From Pelargonium x hortorum (lineage: Eukaryota > Streptophyta > Magnoliopsida > Geraniales > Geraniaceae), in contig JAYMTJ010000003.1 of assembly GCA_036897525.1 (NCBI GenBank), forward strand, positions 62,001-126,000: a DNA stretch of 64,000 nt, in the 5' to 3' direction. The notes under the pieces are model-generated. The model was not told the DNA's origin. It did not search any database and saw nothing but the letters and a program-made list of their open reading frames with translations. The translations under genes were made by a program, and so were the position numbers. This document shows, one piece after another, positions 24,781 through 36,559 of the stretch; positions within the stretch are counted from its first letter, which is position 1; each line of letters starts with the position of its first letter.

Positions 24781-27700
24781 TTAGAATTTATAGATCAAAT
24801 GTGAATTTTTATTAAAAGATTTATGGAAATTTTTTCTAATTAAGGGTCTCTCAGAAATACAATAGGAATTGACTTAAACTAGAACTATGAAATAAAGAAC
24901 TCTAAACTAATCTCAGCTGTTATTGGAGGTATGTAGAGTCATTACATAGATAGAACAAGGAAAGGTTTAAAGAGCAGGTCTAGGATAGAGGAAAGTGCTA
25001 AATAGAGTTTGTCGGAAGTATGCTATTCAAGATTTTACTTTAGGTGGATGCCTAGCTTTATTCTTGGGAAAAGAGGACTCCTTCCCTAGTCAGGCCTCTC
25101 GCGGAGTAAGTACTCTAAGGCCTGCTACTCTAAATTATTGAGATTGTCATCAAAGCTATTCTTATCATTTCATAGGGATCGGCCTCCTTTTACTTAGCTT
25201 TGTAGTTTTGACTGGTTTTGCTTTTCTTAGAAGAATTTGGGCTCTTTTAAGGAATTCCTTAGCTCTTTGTTAGTTAAGTAGGAGTTAACCACAAACGAAA
25301 GAATAGAATAGAAACATGAAGTAGGGTCGGTCGGGACATCGAGGGTTGCCTTTCTTTACCTAAGAGACTGTGTGTAGGTTGGTGCTTAGAGTTGGTAAAG
25401 GGATACTGAACTGATCGAAACAAGTACTTCTCCTTATCCATAATTCTCCTTATCCATAATACCTTATTTCCCTGGAAAAGAATCTCTCTATTTTATTCGG
25501 GTATTCTCAACTTCCCTTCCAAGAAGTATTCTGTCTATATCTACCTTATACTTCACTGGCTATCCCAATCTGTTAGGACTCTACTCTCAAAAACACTAAA
25601 GCAAACAAGAATTCTGTTATCCTTTGCTTACAATCCATTAGGACAATTAACTCCTTTGCCTGCTATAGACATCGACTGGCTTACACAGAGGAAGCACATT
25701 AGTCGGTAGAAGACCTAGGTTCCAAAGAGTGGATTAAAAGTTAATGAATACAATTCCTTCCATCCTTGGATTACAAACAAAGATTGTCTTATGTTCCTTC
25801 CCCATCCAAAGATGGCACTTGAAATTGATAGGATTCCTTGAGTCTAGTAGTCATTCTATAGAAAGAAATATACTGTAATACTCTGTCTCGAGTAAGACCA
25901 GCTATTAGAGAGCCTTATTATTGCTAGTCGAAGCTCAAGTACTAAATCCGGTAAGTTCGAAATCAGGTCTTTATAGAGCAATTCTTTCCTTTTAGAGCTC
26001 CACCTTGCTCTCACCTTCTCCATCTACTACAGAACAAGAATACAATTCAGAGAGTTCCAAAGGGAATTATTAGGACTCTCATCTTAAACTCCTTTAGCAA
26101 ACCGGTTAGATAGGGTTTCTTAGTTGGTTTGGTTCTAAGGTATTGAATTAGTACAATCGGATTTATAGTGAGCTCAAGAAGTCAAATACCGAATTAGAGT
26201 TAGAAACACCGAAATGGACTCCGGAAATGTTGACATTGTATTGTTAGGATTATCTAAGTTAGTGCTTAAATAGCTTGTAATTTATGCCCCTAAACCAATA
26301 AGCAAGAGGTACCTATTCCAGATTATATGAAATGCGGTGAGAAGGTTTTATTTTAACCTGCCTTTATTCCAAAGAAATTAGATGTTTGTTTTTCTAGTTC
26401 TAAAGAGTCGGGGTACTTCCTGCTACTACTTTACTCATTTTATCTTACTAGTATTTAGAAATTATGAACTTTTACCCTACTAAAAACTTATTATACTGGT
26501 GAGACGCCCTTTTCCATAAATCAGGTATTCTTACCAAAGGATTTTTTTTGCTCCTATTTGTAAGAGAGCCCTCTTTTTTAATTGAATATATAGATACAAT
26601 AAAGAGAAAAAAGGTGTAACTGAGTTATTTATTTAACATCTTCGTCAGTTGGAATGGAAAAGAGTATTAACCCTTAATTGATGGAATTTTTAGGTCATAG
26701 AGAGTTTGTTTCTCTAAAAGTAAGGTATAAGTCCCAATCTGGATATAGAGGTGGGTATAACTATTTATTCTTTTTTGTTTTTTAATTAAAAAACAAATTA
26801 AGCTATCTTGGCGTTTTTGCATTCTATTAAATATACTTATTTTCGTTATATGACCAAAAACAAGAATCGTAAAAGGACTCACTGACTGTTAATTTCCTGA
26901 CACAATCCTAAACGAAAAAAACCGTTTTTTTGCATATTCGAGGCGCCTAAACTCCTATTTCTAAGATTCTTAAAGGGAAGGGCTCCTTTGTTATTTACTT
27001 TCTTTTTTATACAAACTAAACCCGAGCCTAGCCTTAAGCTTAGGGAACTCCACACCTTATTCTAGCGGATACAGCAGCTTTTATGCTATAGTGATACCTA
27101 CACTTCTCTAAGTGTCTTTCAAACACAAGGGTTAGCTCGTATGGTAGTCCTATACCAGCACTTTAATTCTATATTTACCTTCAAGCCAAATGCAATAAAA
27201 ATGTTAACTATCTCTATACCGGATACTAAAAGAAAAGATCGACCGAACTTCCAAAGCTGCTTACTAATCTTAGTACTTGACTACGAAGGGTACTTTTTTA
27301 CAAGGATTCTCTTCATATAAGAATATACCACGGGCTAGTTTAGAAGTTAAGCCCTTTCAGGAGGATAAGCTGTCGCTAACTGGGTATGATTATAAAAGCA
27401 TAACTTTATGTTTTCTAGTCAGAAAAGGAGGTGCTCTTTCTTATACAAAGTCTTTATGTACTCAGGACTCTGTTTAGTTCGACAAAAAAACCCCTCCGCG
27501 GCTATTATCGGTTAAGGGGGGAGAGGTGTAAATAAAAAAAATATGTATTGAGGGTAAAGTAAAAAAAGCAAGTAAGACTTTTTAGTGCTCCAGCGTGAAT
27601 AGATTTTAAGACCCTTTCTTCCTGATTGCTAAAGCACTCCCTTTATTGGACCAGAAAATCTTACATTATTTCTATTTATAGAGAATATAGGAAATAGGAG

Positions 27701-29779
27701 GGGCTGCCGGGGATTAGAAGCTAGACTAAACTAAAAGAAAGTAATTTATTTGTCATGTCAGAAGTTTCCCTTTTGTGTATATAATACAAGGTTGCTGGTA
27801 TTTTTTGAGTGCTGTTCTTTTGTTTCTATCTGAGCCTGAGCTGTTAAATAAAGACCCTAAAGCAAAGTTCTGTAAGAGGGTGTTGCAAATTCTATATGCC
27901 TGTCATTCATTTTTTTGGGATGATATTCCCATTTAAAAGTAGTAGAAATTTCAGGACCGCATTAAAGAAAACTTTAGATTCTCAAAGAAGGCTGATTTAG
28001 CATTAACACCTTTGATTTAATACCTTATAGTAGCCCTAAAGATCAAGTAACCTCTAAGGTTTCGGCCTCTTAAAACAAGGGGTTACAAAGAGAAGGCGGG
28101 TTGTATGCTTTCTAATTCTGATATACTAGGGGCCAGATCGCCAAAAAGCAGGCTGACATTAAAGACTTTTTGCAGGCTCTATAGAAAACCTAGATTAGTC
28201 TAGATATTTACTTACCCAAGGGGCTTACTCTAGTTGTATATTAAGGAATTAATACTCTTAATTGGGGGCTTCCTCCCGGAATATAGGAAAAGAAAAGGAG
28301 ACTCCTTAACATTTGGATCTACCCCTTTATTGATAATTCCCATAGAATCTCTACCTGTACTAGTACGGCTTGCGATAGCTTTCCATATATCCTATGCTCA
28401 TTCAACTTTAGAGGGCCTAAAGTCACTCAAATTTACCATGTCTTGAAATTCGCTCTAAACTCCGATTTAGTTCTAGGCCCTGTATCTTTAATTTCTTTAT
28501 TTTCCTTATATACCAGGGCAGACCCCGAAGAAATAAGAGCTTTAATTTAATATCTCAATTTAGACCGCATTTGTTTAATTGCTATACCTGGCCTAGAAAA
28601 GTCTAGGGGTTGTACTCATTTGACCTTATATTCCTTATATTAAAGGCCCTTTCTGTTCTGGACTTCCCGTAAAACTTGTAATTAAAAGAAAATCCGACGC
28701 ATATCTGGAAATACCCAGGATTTCTATTAATATTAAACACCCCGAAAATAGAATTAATAAATATATTGACTCATCTACTTTTGTTTTGAAAGCCCCTTTT
28801 TGGTGGCGCACTTAAGTTTTTACCACGGAAAAGACTAGATTTTAGCCCAAGAATAACGCCTTTTAAGATTAATATTGCTCAATTTACAGCGAATAAGTAA
28901 GACCAGAAGTTTTATTATAACTTTGAGTCTCCTCAAGACTTTACCTGAAGTTTCCTTGTCTAGATCGTCTAGATCTATTTTAATTATGAATACGAGCTTT
29001 TTTTTTTTTTAGTTTATTGTTTCCAAAGCCCTGTGATCTAACTTCTAAGGCCCCGCTTAGTTAAGTCTGATGGATTTTTAAGCCTCCCTTTTGGAGGGCA
29101 TAGCTTGTTTCGGCAGGAACCTTTATCCTTCCCAGGTAATGACTAAGAAAATTCGAAGAAGGGATCCCCCTGGAGTAAATCCAGATGAACTAGTAATTAA
29201 AGTCGTTATTAATTTTAACATCCTTTGAATGTCGTACGCTGATAGCAGGTAAAATACTTAGATTTTTTTGAGGCTGAGCCCCTTAAAGAAGTTAACTCTT
29301 AATCAACTTAGACACGGGGGACTACAGCATTTAAACGCAGCCGCTCTCTCTTAACGGATTCGCTTTGCCAATTTTGCTCTCTTTGAAACAGAAAGGTCCG
29401 CGATCTGGTTATCCAGTTCTGATAAATTTCTATATATTTGAATATACCTAAAGTAAGTTTGATGTCATTACTTAGCAAGCAAGAACTAAATAAAGTCGAC
29501 AAAGTCTAAATTAACATAACAGTGGTATTCTATTAGGATTTAGAATTCCCAGCTGGATACTTGATAATTGGAAGGGCGCTATGCGCTATTAAGGAGAAGC
29601 TTTTGCAAAAACATTAGGAACTTAAAACTGACTTGCTTTAGTGTAGTAGCACGACTTCAGAGCTATTGATAACTCTGTTTCTTAGGACTTAGAGAGACTT
29701 GGGATTGCGGAAAGAAAAGAGTAGGAATAGGAGAGCAGAAAACTGTCTTACTGTAGTAATGTAGCTATAATCAAGCTTG
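24781..29779. other. Non-coding spacer, about 5 kb
   Basis: No gene was recognised. A perfect 16-bp tandem duplication lies at 25428-25459. The 25460-26060 segment is cytosine-rich on the plus strand and carries phrases similar to 14.9-15.1 kb. Open frames do not exceed 71 codons. Confidence 0.5.
25428..25459. repeat. Perfect 16-bp tandem duplication
   Basis: The unit ttctccttatccataa occurs twice head to tail without mismatch, which suggests a recent slip or template-switch event in otherwise old sequence. Confidence 0.95.
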
Positions 29780-30560
29780 TATTTCTTACACCTTCATTAT
29801 ATAGATAATAATAGTGGTTAGTATTCTAATTGTACTTCATTTTTTGAAAATTGTATTATAGATATTCTAATATAGATTAGATTGTTCTATAAAGGAGAAC
29901 TCCTTAGTGTGCTTATCAGTAAAAGAGTGTAGAAACCTTAGATAGTACAGAAGGAATCCATCTTACCGACCAGAGGGAGCTTAAGGACCATAGAGTATTA
30001 CTTGATAGTACATATCACACATAGACCCAATATCATATTCTGACTTATGAGTTAATTCTTCATGACTTTGTTGTTTGAGAACCAGACCCTGTTATTAGCT
30101 GTAGAGGAAGTCCAGTAAGAGCTGTATCGGTATCAATCCGTAGAGCATGCCAAGAGCCAGACCCAGTCAGTAAGAGCAGTCCAAGAAGGCGTATTCCCTA
30201 GCCAGTCCTTCGCAAGTGTAGCTGATGTAAGATAGTGTCTTATTGTAGATTGTAGCTAGTCATAGTATTCTGTTGTATTAGTCTATTAAATAAATACTTA
30301 CTAGGTTGTTAATTCTAGATAGTCTAGTAATTAGTATTATAGAATATAGGATAAGTCTTAGATTGTTCCAGTAGTTAATTAGTTCTATTAGTCAAGGATC
30401 CCTCTTGCTTCTGTTCTTATCGAAAAGGGTTAGTGGCTTAGAGAATTCTAGATAAATCCTTTTTTTAACGCCTGAATCCGAAGAACGTGAATCCCATTAT
30501 ATAGTACTAGTATAGACCACCTTACACTCTAAGACCAACAACAGGAAAACTCAACTCTTT
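29780..30560. repeat. Dispersed repeat family R1, two adjoining copies
   Basis: The first copy has the AT-rich leader (29800-29880), 'tgtgcttatcagtaaaag' at 29909 and the core aatccatcttaccgac at 29955-29970, which is identical over 16 nt to 63145-63160. A purine-rich tail (30085-30240) ends in 'gctgatgtaagatagtgt', like 'gctaatgtaagctagtgt' at 63836-63853. A second leader starts at once (30240-30390), followed by 'gttcttatcgaaaagg'. The cytosine-rich module 'caccttacactctaa' at 30518-30532 is identical to 63211-63225. The two copies are in the same orientation. No coding capacity is evident and the element class is unknown. Confidence 0.6.
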
Positions 30561-31783
30561 GATATTCCTTCAAACCAGAGTGTCGGAGTTTTAGGTACTG
30601 TACTCTCTGTAAGCTGTTGGGATACATGAAACCTATTATTTCTAGTTCAATTCCTTATTCTTTGAGTCCTTGGGTCCCATGCTTTAGAATTCCTCTTGGA
30701 TTTGTACTTTCTATATTACCAGGATCCACGCCCCCCTTCGAGAAAGACCTTATACAGCCTAACAAACTTGAAATACAGACTAGAAAAGTGGTCCATTAGA
30801 AGGATTTCCCTTATTGAGATTTACTTGCTTATACATTTATATCTTCCTCTGAAACTTCCTTACTCAAAGCAGTATGTATCCTTTATTACTATCCAGTTAA
30901 ATGAAAGCTGTAAAGACCCTGTAACACAAAAAAAGAAAGCTTCTCCTCAGCCAAACTCTTGAACACCCAAAAGATATCCTCGTACGTAATCTTAATTCTT
31001 GAGGTATAATACACTTGCTTTAGTATACATATACGTATAAAGGATCGCGCTTCTTAAAAGTCAATTTATAAAGATAAACTCCGTAACCAGGGTCTACTAC
31101 CTTTACCTTATTAACAAAGAAAGACCAAGGAATACGAGATCTCTTTAATATACTATCTCTGGATCTGGACTGGATAACTCAAATATATCTATTTGCTTGC
31201 TAAAATAAAAAACCTGTAAAAACTAATAAATAAAGGTTGGGAAATTCCCAGCTTAGAGAATTAAATAAATGGAGTCTCGCTGAAAAGAAAGATTTCTCTA
31301 CCAAATTCCTTAGAATTCCAGGGTACCACTATCGAGCAATATAAAACCCGGTTGTATGAACATTTCCTTGCGGTAAAAAACCTACCCGCCCCGTTTAGCC
31401 TAGAGCATTACTACATGTAGCTATATTCTTATCTCTACCTTTTCTTATGCCTCCTTGTTGTTTTATAGTTAATAGTTTTCATATGGTATTTTAGGAGGTA
31501 AGATAATATAATAGATTGTAGGTATTTTCTTATTTTAGGATAGGATTCTTATCTATGTATTCATAGGGTTCTTTGTTCTTTTCGTTAACAGAGGGCAGAA
31601 CCTTAAAGTCTATAGGGGGGGGGGTTGGTCAATGTACCCGTCCGTGACGTAGCGAATAAAGGGAATGCGCGATAGTATTTATTAGTACAGTTAACCCCTT
31701 AACTAAGAACACCAACAAACAACAAAACCCAAACTCTTTCTTTACTAGAAACCGGAAGCGCATTACCTCCGCTTGGGTTCCTT
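30561..31783. other. Non-coding spacer, C-rich then AT-rich
   Basis: 30561-30960 is cytosine-rich on the plus strand and may be the downstream part of the R1 copy before it. Overlapping open frames of 60-88 codons at 30617-30962 look like chance. A run of ten Gs at 31615-31624 is listed separately. Confidence 0.45.
31615..31624. repeat. Run of ten G
   Basis: A pure G10 tract preceded by 'ttaaagtctata'. A C10 tract at 63594-63603 has, on its complement, 'ttaaagtct' a few bases before the G run. Confidence 0.9.
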
Positions 31784-31900
31784 TTTTGCTTACAGTATTA
31801 AGAAATAGGGAAGTTTGTTGGCTGACTATCTGGTTTTGCAATTCCGGATATAAGATATAAGGTAGAGGGTTTCAAAAGAATATTAGAGCTGCATTTCTAG
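31784..31900. repeat. Repeat pair R2, copy 1
   Basis: This segment and 62349-62465 share, in the same order and orientation, 'ttttgcttacagtat', 'aaataggg' and an identical 19-nt block ggttttgcaattccggata (here 31832-31850), then 'atattag..g..atttctag'. Spacing differs by small indels. No gene or RNA fold is recognised in it. Confidence 0.65.
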
Positions 31901-33090
31901 GTTGTAAGTCGAAAGTCTTTTCTTGCGGAACTGGGTAATTTCTCTTTCTTTCTGGGGAGATTCTACTTTCATTTACTGGGAATTGACTAACCTGTCAGTT
32001 TTTTTTTAAGGAGGGATTATCCTTAAAACAATTACTATAAACTAGCTATCTCTTTTTATACTCTCTAATACTATTATTTATTATTAAGTACCTAAATTTC
32101 CCATTGGTATCTGTTCTCCTACTATTACTACTATTACTGCAGCTACTGCTCTCTTATAGGTAATAGGTAGAGGTGTATTTCAGCTCATATAAAAAAAGTA
32201 TATAAAACTCCAAGAATAAAGTCAAGAACAAGTGAGTTATTTTACGAAGTTGGTGTGGCTTTAATTAAGGTAAGTTCCTTTGATCTTTCTAGGTTCTGCC
32301 TGATAGTAAATAAAGATTTATAAGGAATAAATAAAGGGGTAGGCTAAATTTCTGTAAATAAAGAAAGGTTTTAGGGGCTTTCCAAAGAATATTAGAATTT
32401 CCTGTAAAAGTGAAATTCTTGATCTTGGTCCTAGTGTAATAAATAATAGTATATACTCTAGGTAGATGGATATTTACTAATTTATCTTATAAGGCAAGGC
32501 ACTCTTCTCCTTACCGATAAGAACATAGGGCCAAGAGAAATCTTGCCTTAACTATAAAAGGAAGGACAGCCTCTAGTAATACAATCTATAACAATAACTA
32601 GCAACTCTAAGGTAATTACCTCCACCAATTGATTTATTTCCGTAGTACGACAGTAAGCCCCAACAAGGACCCTTTTACTTATTTATTATACTTTATAAAT
32701 CCCAGGCAAAACGAGTTATTGAGGATTTTCGGGAGTATGTTTATTAGTTTTTTGTGACAGATGATAATTAGGAAGCTTTATCCCAATAAAATATCTAGAA
32801 ACCCTAGTTTTATACTTAAAGGTTAGTTGAATATTGGAATTGGAACTTAGCAGGACCCGGGTTTTAGAACTTTCTTTTTAGCCGAAGGGGTTTACTTTTT
32901 TTTGTAGCAAGTGCTTTACATTAGTCTAGATTCATAAACTACTCTATTTGATAGATCCAGAAGGTTTTTGTATTTCGACAGTCATATTATTCCCAGCTTA
33001 AATTTAGTAGGGGCTCTTAATAAAGAAAACTCTAGAACGAGTACTTTCAGTTTCGACCATAGAGGGTGCCCCTTGGCTTGTTCAAAAAAA
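31901..33090. other. Non-coding spacer
   Basis: No gene or RNA fold was recognised. A short AT-rich stretch near 32110-32145 has repeated ctactatta units. Nothing else stands out. Confidence 0.5.
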
Positions 33091-33180
33091 ACCTGAGTAG
33101 GGAATTTGAACCAACGACTTACATACATATCGATTCTATTTAATTTACCGAGTGTAAACTGGAAAAGTAAGCTAACCATC
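33091..33180 (-). pseudogene. Possible tRNA remnant (Tyr-like, weak)
   Basis: The minus strand carries a T-arm box GGTTCAAAT (plus-strand 33104-33112) after 'GATATGT..' and 'GGTAAATT'. These phrases loosely follow the anticodon and long variable arm of plastid-type tRNA-Tyr, which has GTAAATT and AATATGT before GGTTCAAAT. Stems do not pair well and no acceptor is found. This is inference from partial matches against a remembered sequence. Confidence 0.15.
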
Positions 33181-36145
33181 ATACTAAATTCACTCCCTAA
33201 TTTAGGGGATTTTAGAGTACGAGTAATAAAGTTTCTTTATATAAGTGATTTTAACCTTTTCTCTAATAGGCTCTGCTCTAATAGTATTTTATTTAGGGCA
33301 GCTCTAGCTTTTATAGAACCTTAGTGCAGATGTTGTACTTTTTGACTCACATCACAGGGACTCTTTGTAATAGGAGCTTCCGCGAGTTGTAGTTATTGTT
33401 AAGCTTTGTAATTGTAAAAGAGTTTCAATCAGGGAATTCGGAAGTTGAAATCTCCTACGTTAGGAGGTGTATACTAGTTGACTTTTTTCATTAACCAAGC
33501 GAGTTTTTTTTGTATAGATCCTCAAGTCACAAGATCCTGTTTTTTAGTTACAGTGTAATTCTTTTCGTAGTCTTACACTGAAGAATAGTTTAACTCAATT
33601 TCACTTGAGTTAGGGTATTCAGTTGTGGTACTCAAGGTTTAGTACAAAGCGTCTTAAGACCCTTCCGGTTAGTAAGTTTATCTGTCGGCGTATTGCTTCT
33701 GTAATTCCTATAGCATTATGAACCTTTAGGGATTTCCATCTGTACCCTGTCTCATAAGAATTTCAAGCTCTCATAGACATACACGACCCTTTCTTCGTTT
33801 TTTTTCTAGTGGGTCTTTTTGGTAAGAGCTTTTATGATTATTTGAAAGGGTATTCCTTGGAACTTTGCATTTCAAAGAAATAACTAGCTTTTGGCATACT
33901 ATAACTAAAAAGCCCCGGTTTCTTTTATAGGGAGTCCTATGATGTCCGGGTCAAGCTTATACAAAATTTCCTTTAAATACAAGGCAGTTCTAATTCTATA
34001 AATTAAGGGGCTCTTATCTTAGCCAGAGTCATGAGTCTTAAAAAAACAGGGGACTACCGGATACATTCTCTTTCTTTTATGGGGCCTCAAGAAACTGGGT
34101 ATCCTCCAAGCGAGAATTTTATAGGTTAGGAACGGAAACAACGGGGATTTAACCTACTTTTAGTAGCCTTCTAGGATCAGGATTTCGTTTTTAATATAAT
34201 AATATTGATTAAATATTTCTCAGATAAGGAAGAGTTTAATCTTGTGCGTTTTTTTATGCTTGTTTTCCATACGTTACTCCGCAGAATTGCTGCTTGTATC
34301 TGTGTTTAGTTTACTTGTGATAATAATTATATAGAAGTTCGAGATATTTCCTTACTTAATTGTTAGCAACTATGGGGTTTAACCTGACCCGTACTTCTTC
34401 CCTAAGCTAAGCTTGTATTAAAGAGTAAAGAAATTTGTTAAATATCAATCTAGAATAGCTTAGATAGAACTAAATAATTAATAGATCCGTGTCCTTGTGA
34501 ATATAGTGGTAAGCCCCCTGAATAAGATCCTATGACAAAAAATCTCTAACTGAAGTATGTAAAGCGAAATTATTTAAAAGGAAAATCCTGAGATGAGAGA
34601 TTCTACTTAATTAATGAATGGTAGCTGCAATGTAGGTTTTTTTCTAAAGGAAATACTTCACAAGTTTTGTGATACCTATGTAATACGTCAAAAAAAGTAT
34701 AGAACAGAATAAATAGACTTAAAATTTAAGAGTAGATAAGTTGCTGAATGAAAAATAGGTTAGGTAGGCTTCCTTTTGAATTATTGATATCCGTTTTATA
34801 ATATATATATAGCAATAGAAAGGTAATATTCCTTACAAGCTTATTTATTCTCTCATTTTGCTCTACAAAAGACCTCAAATTGAATATGGAAACCGACCCG
34901 CGATTTAGACTCCAAATTTAACACTCGGTATAAGCCACTCTTCATAAATAGAACAATTCTTGAAAGAAAGGGTCTATCACAAGCTATGTCCTCAAAATGA
35001 TATAGAAGTGGTACCTAAAAAAGAAAGCTTTGTCAAGAGAGAACTCGTCTAAAACAGAAGTAATCCTGGGCGGGCCGCTACTGGACTCTATTGAAATTTT
35101 AAACTTATAACTAATAATGCAAAACTTGACTGACCGAGAATCCAACCGTAGAACTGTGATCTTTACAGGGCCTTTTCTTTTGACTACATCTTAACAAATT
35201 AATTAAGGAGGGTTCTTTCTTGTAATAAATTATAAGGTATGCTGTAATAGACTGAAGCAACATCTTGTTGAGACTTCGAAGATTCCTACTATACTCTGTA
35301 CACGGGGGATGCCTCCTAGTTTTGTTTTTTAGGCACGCATTTTAAACAGCATGTATCGACCCTTGTCTTTAATTTATTATTGAAATTCCCTTAATTACAC
35401 TTAAATTCTATAAGTCTCTTTGCTCTATTAAGAAGGATAATCAATCTAGTATAAAAGATAAGTCTAATGCTAAAGAAAGTATCCCCCTATCTTATCTGTA
35501 TATTAAAATATTTAAAACGGAATCGCTGGAATAAACATCCACTTCTCAACTAGAAGCTAGAACATATAAAGGATACTCTGAATAAGGGTAAAAACCTACA
35601 TATATTCTATTTTGGTCCAGATAATATTTTAATTAACCAAAAATAGAAAAGCCTGTCGGGAAGTATTTTATGAAAAAAAGTTAGGACAGGAGCCTCCTTA
35701 GAACTCTTTGACACAACACGGGTTTTTATACTTATGAGAAATCCCTCTTTATTTACTTTAGCTTAGCGGACCCCGGGTAGCTTTACTTGACCCGGTTTTT
35801 TCATTTTCATATAGGCAAAACAAATTCTTACTTATTTCTTAGAAAAGGACGCACTTGCAAAAGCTTTTTGGGTTGTATAATTTGAGTTGTCGGAGTCTCG
35901 GTTAAAAAAAGGTTTGCCCGAATATCTTTTCTGGTAAAAGCTTATATACACAGCAAGTATAGTAATATTCTATCTTTCTTTTCACTTTTGCTGTTTCTTA
36001 AATTTTTTCATTACCCTTAACCTTTAGAAGGAATTTTTCTTATAATGTATAAATATTTATAGAAACGTTTATTTAATAAAGGGAGTTCCTTTATTCTTTT
36101 ATACATAGATACCTAAAGCTTTAGCTCGGAATTCTCTTATCGGCT
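33181..36145. other. Non-coding spacer, about 3 kb
   Basis: Only chance-length frames (72 codons or fewer) are present. No RNA gene or clear repeat was recognised. Confidence 0.5.
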
Positions 36146-36559
36146 GTGCGGGTATCTAGGAACGAGTGGGCGCTTTATCCTGCAGTTACTGCTTTCTTAC
36201 TTAAAAAAGGGGTTTTTGAAGCTTGTTATTACCGCGAACCCCCTTTATATATATTTTCGAGGGAGTTTAGGTGCCTAAAACTTAGAAAGTGCTTCTCGTA
36301 TTTGGGTTTTTTTAGCTTGTGCTTTTCAGGTTCCCTTCCTATTTTTTTTGTCTTAACTAACTCCTCATACACTACACTAAATCAACACGAATTACTCAAA
36401 ACTTGTATTATATGCTTGCTTACCCTAGTCCCTACTAAACACGGGTCTACTCAGAAAGGAGTCAGAAAGGAGTGTATCCCAGGGGTCCCTCAGTTTTACA
36501 CTGAAGCTATAAAGCTTTCTTACAAGACTCAAAAAGATATAGAGTTTAAATATTGCTAG
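36146..36559 (+). CDS. Unassigned 137-codon open frame
   Basis: This is the longest open frame in the window, and it opens with GTG rather than ATG. The product would be basic with a hydrophobic segment at about residues 49-70 (FSYLGFFSLCFSGSLPIFFV), possibly membrane-spanning. It contains a perfect 11-bp tandem duplication (36451-36472). I recognise no family. A frame this long is mildly unusual for random sequence of this composition (a few tenths expected with alternative starts), so chance is not excluded. No neighbouring gene gives context. Plant mitochondria do carry chimeric ORFs with a membrane segment, but nothing here shows a chimeric origin. Confidence 0.15.
   Translation: MRVSRNEWALYPAVTAFLLKKGVFEACYYREPPLYIFSREFRCLKLRKCFSYLGFFSLCFSGSLPIFFVLTNSSYTTLNQHELLKTCIICLLTLVPTKHGSTQKGVRKECIPGVPQFYTEAIKLSYKTQKDIEFKYC
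36451..36472. repeat. Perfect 11-bp tandem duplication
   Basis: The unit tcagaaaggag occurs twice head to tail. It lies inside the 137-codon frame; two units (22 bp) are not a multiple of three, so the duplication changed the frame downstream. Confidence 0.95.

Noticed and set aside
30617-30962. Two overlapping open frames (60 and 88 codons)
   Set aside because: Chance length, cytosine-rich low-complexity translation, and they sit beside R1 repeat sequence.
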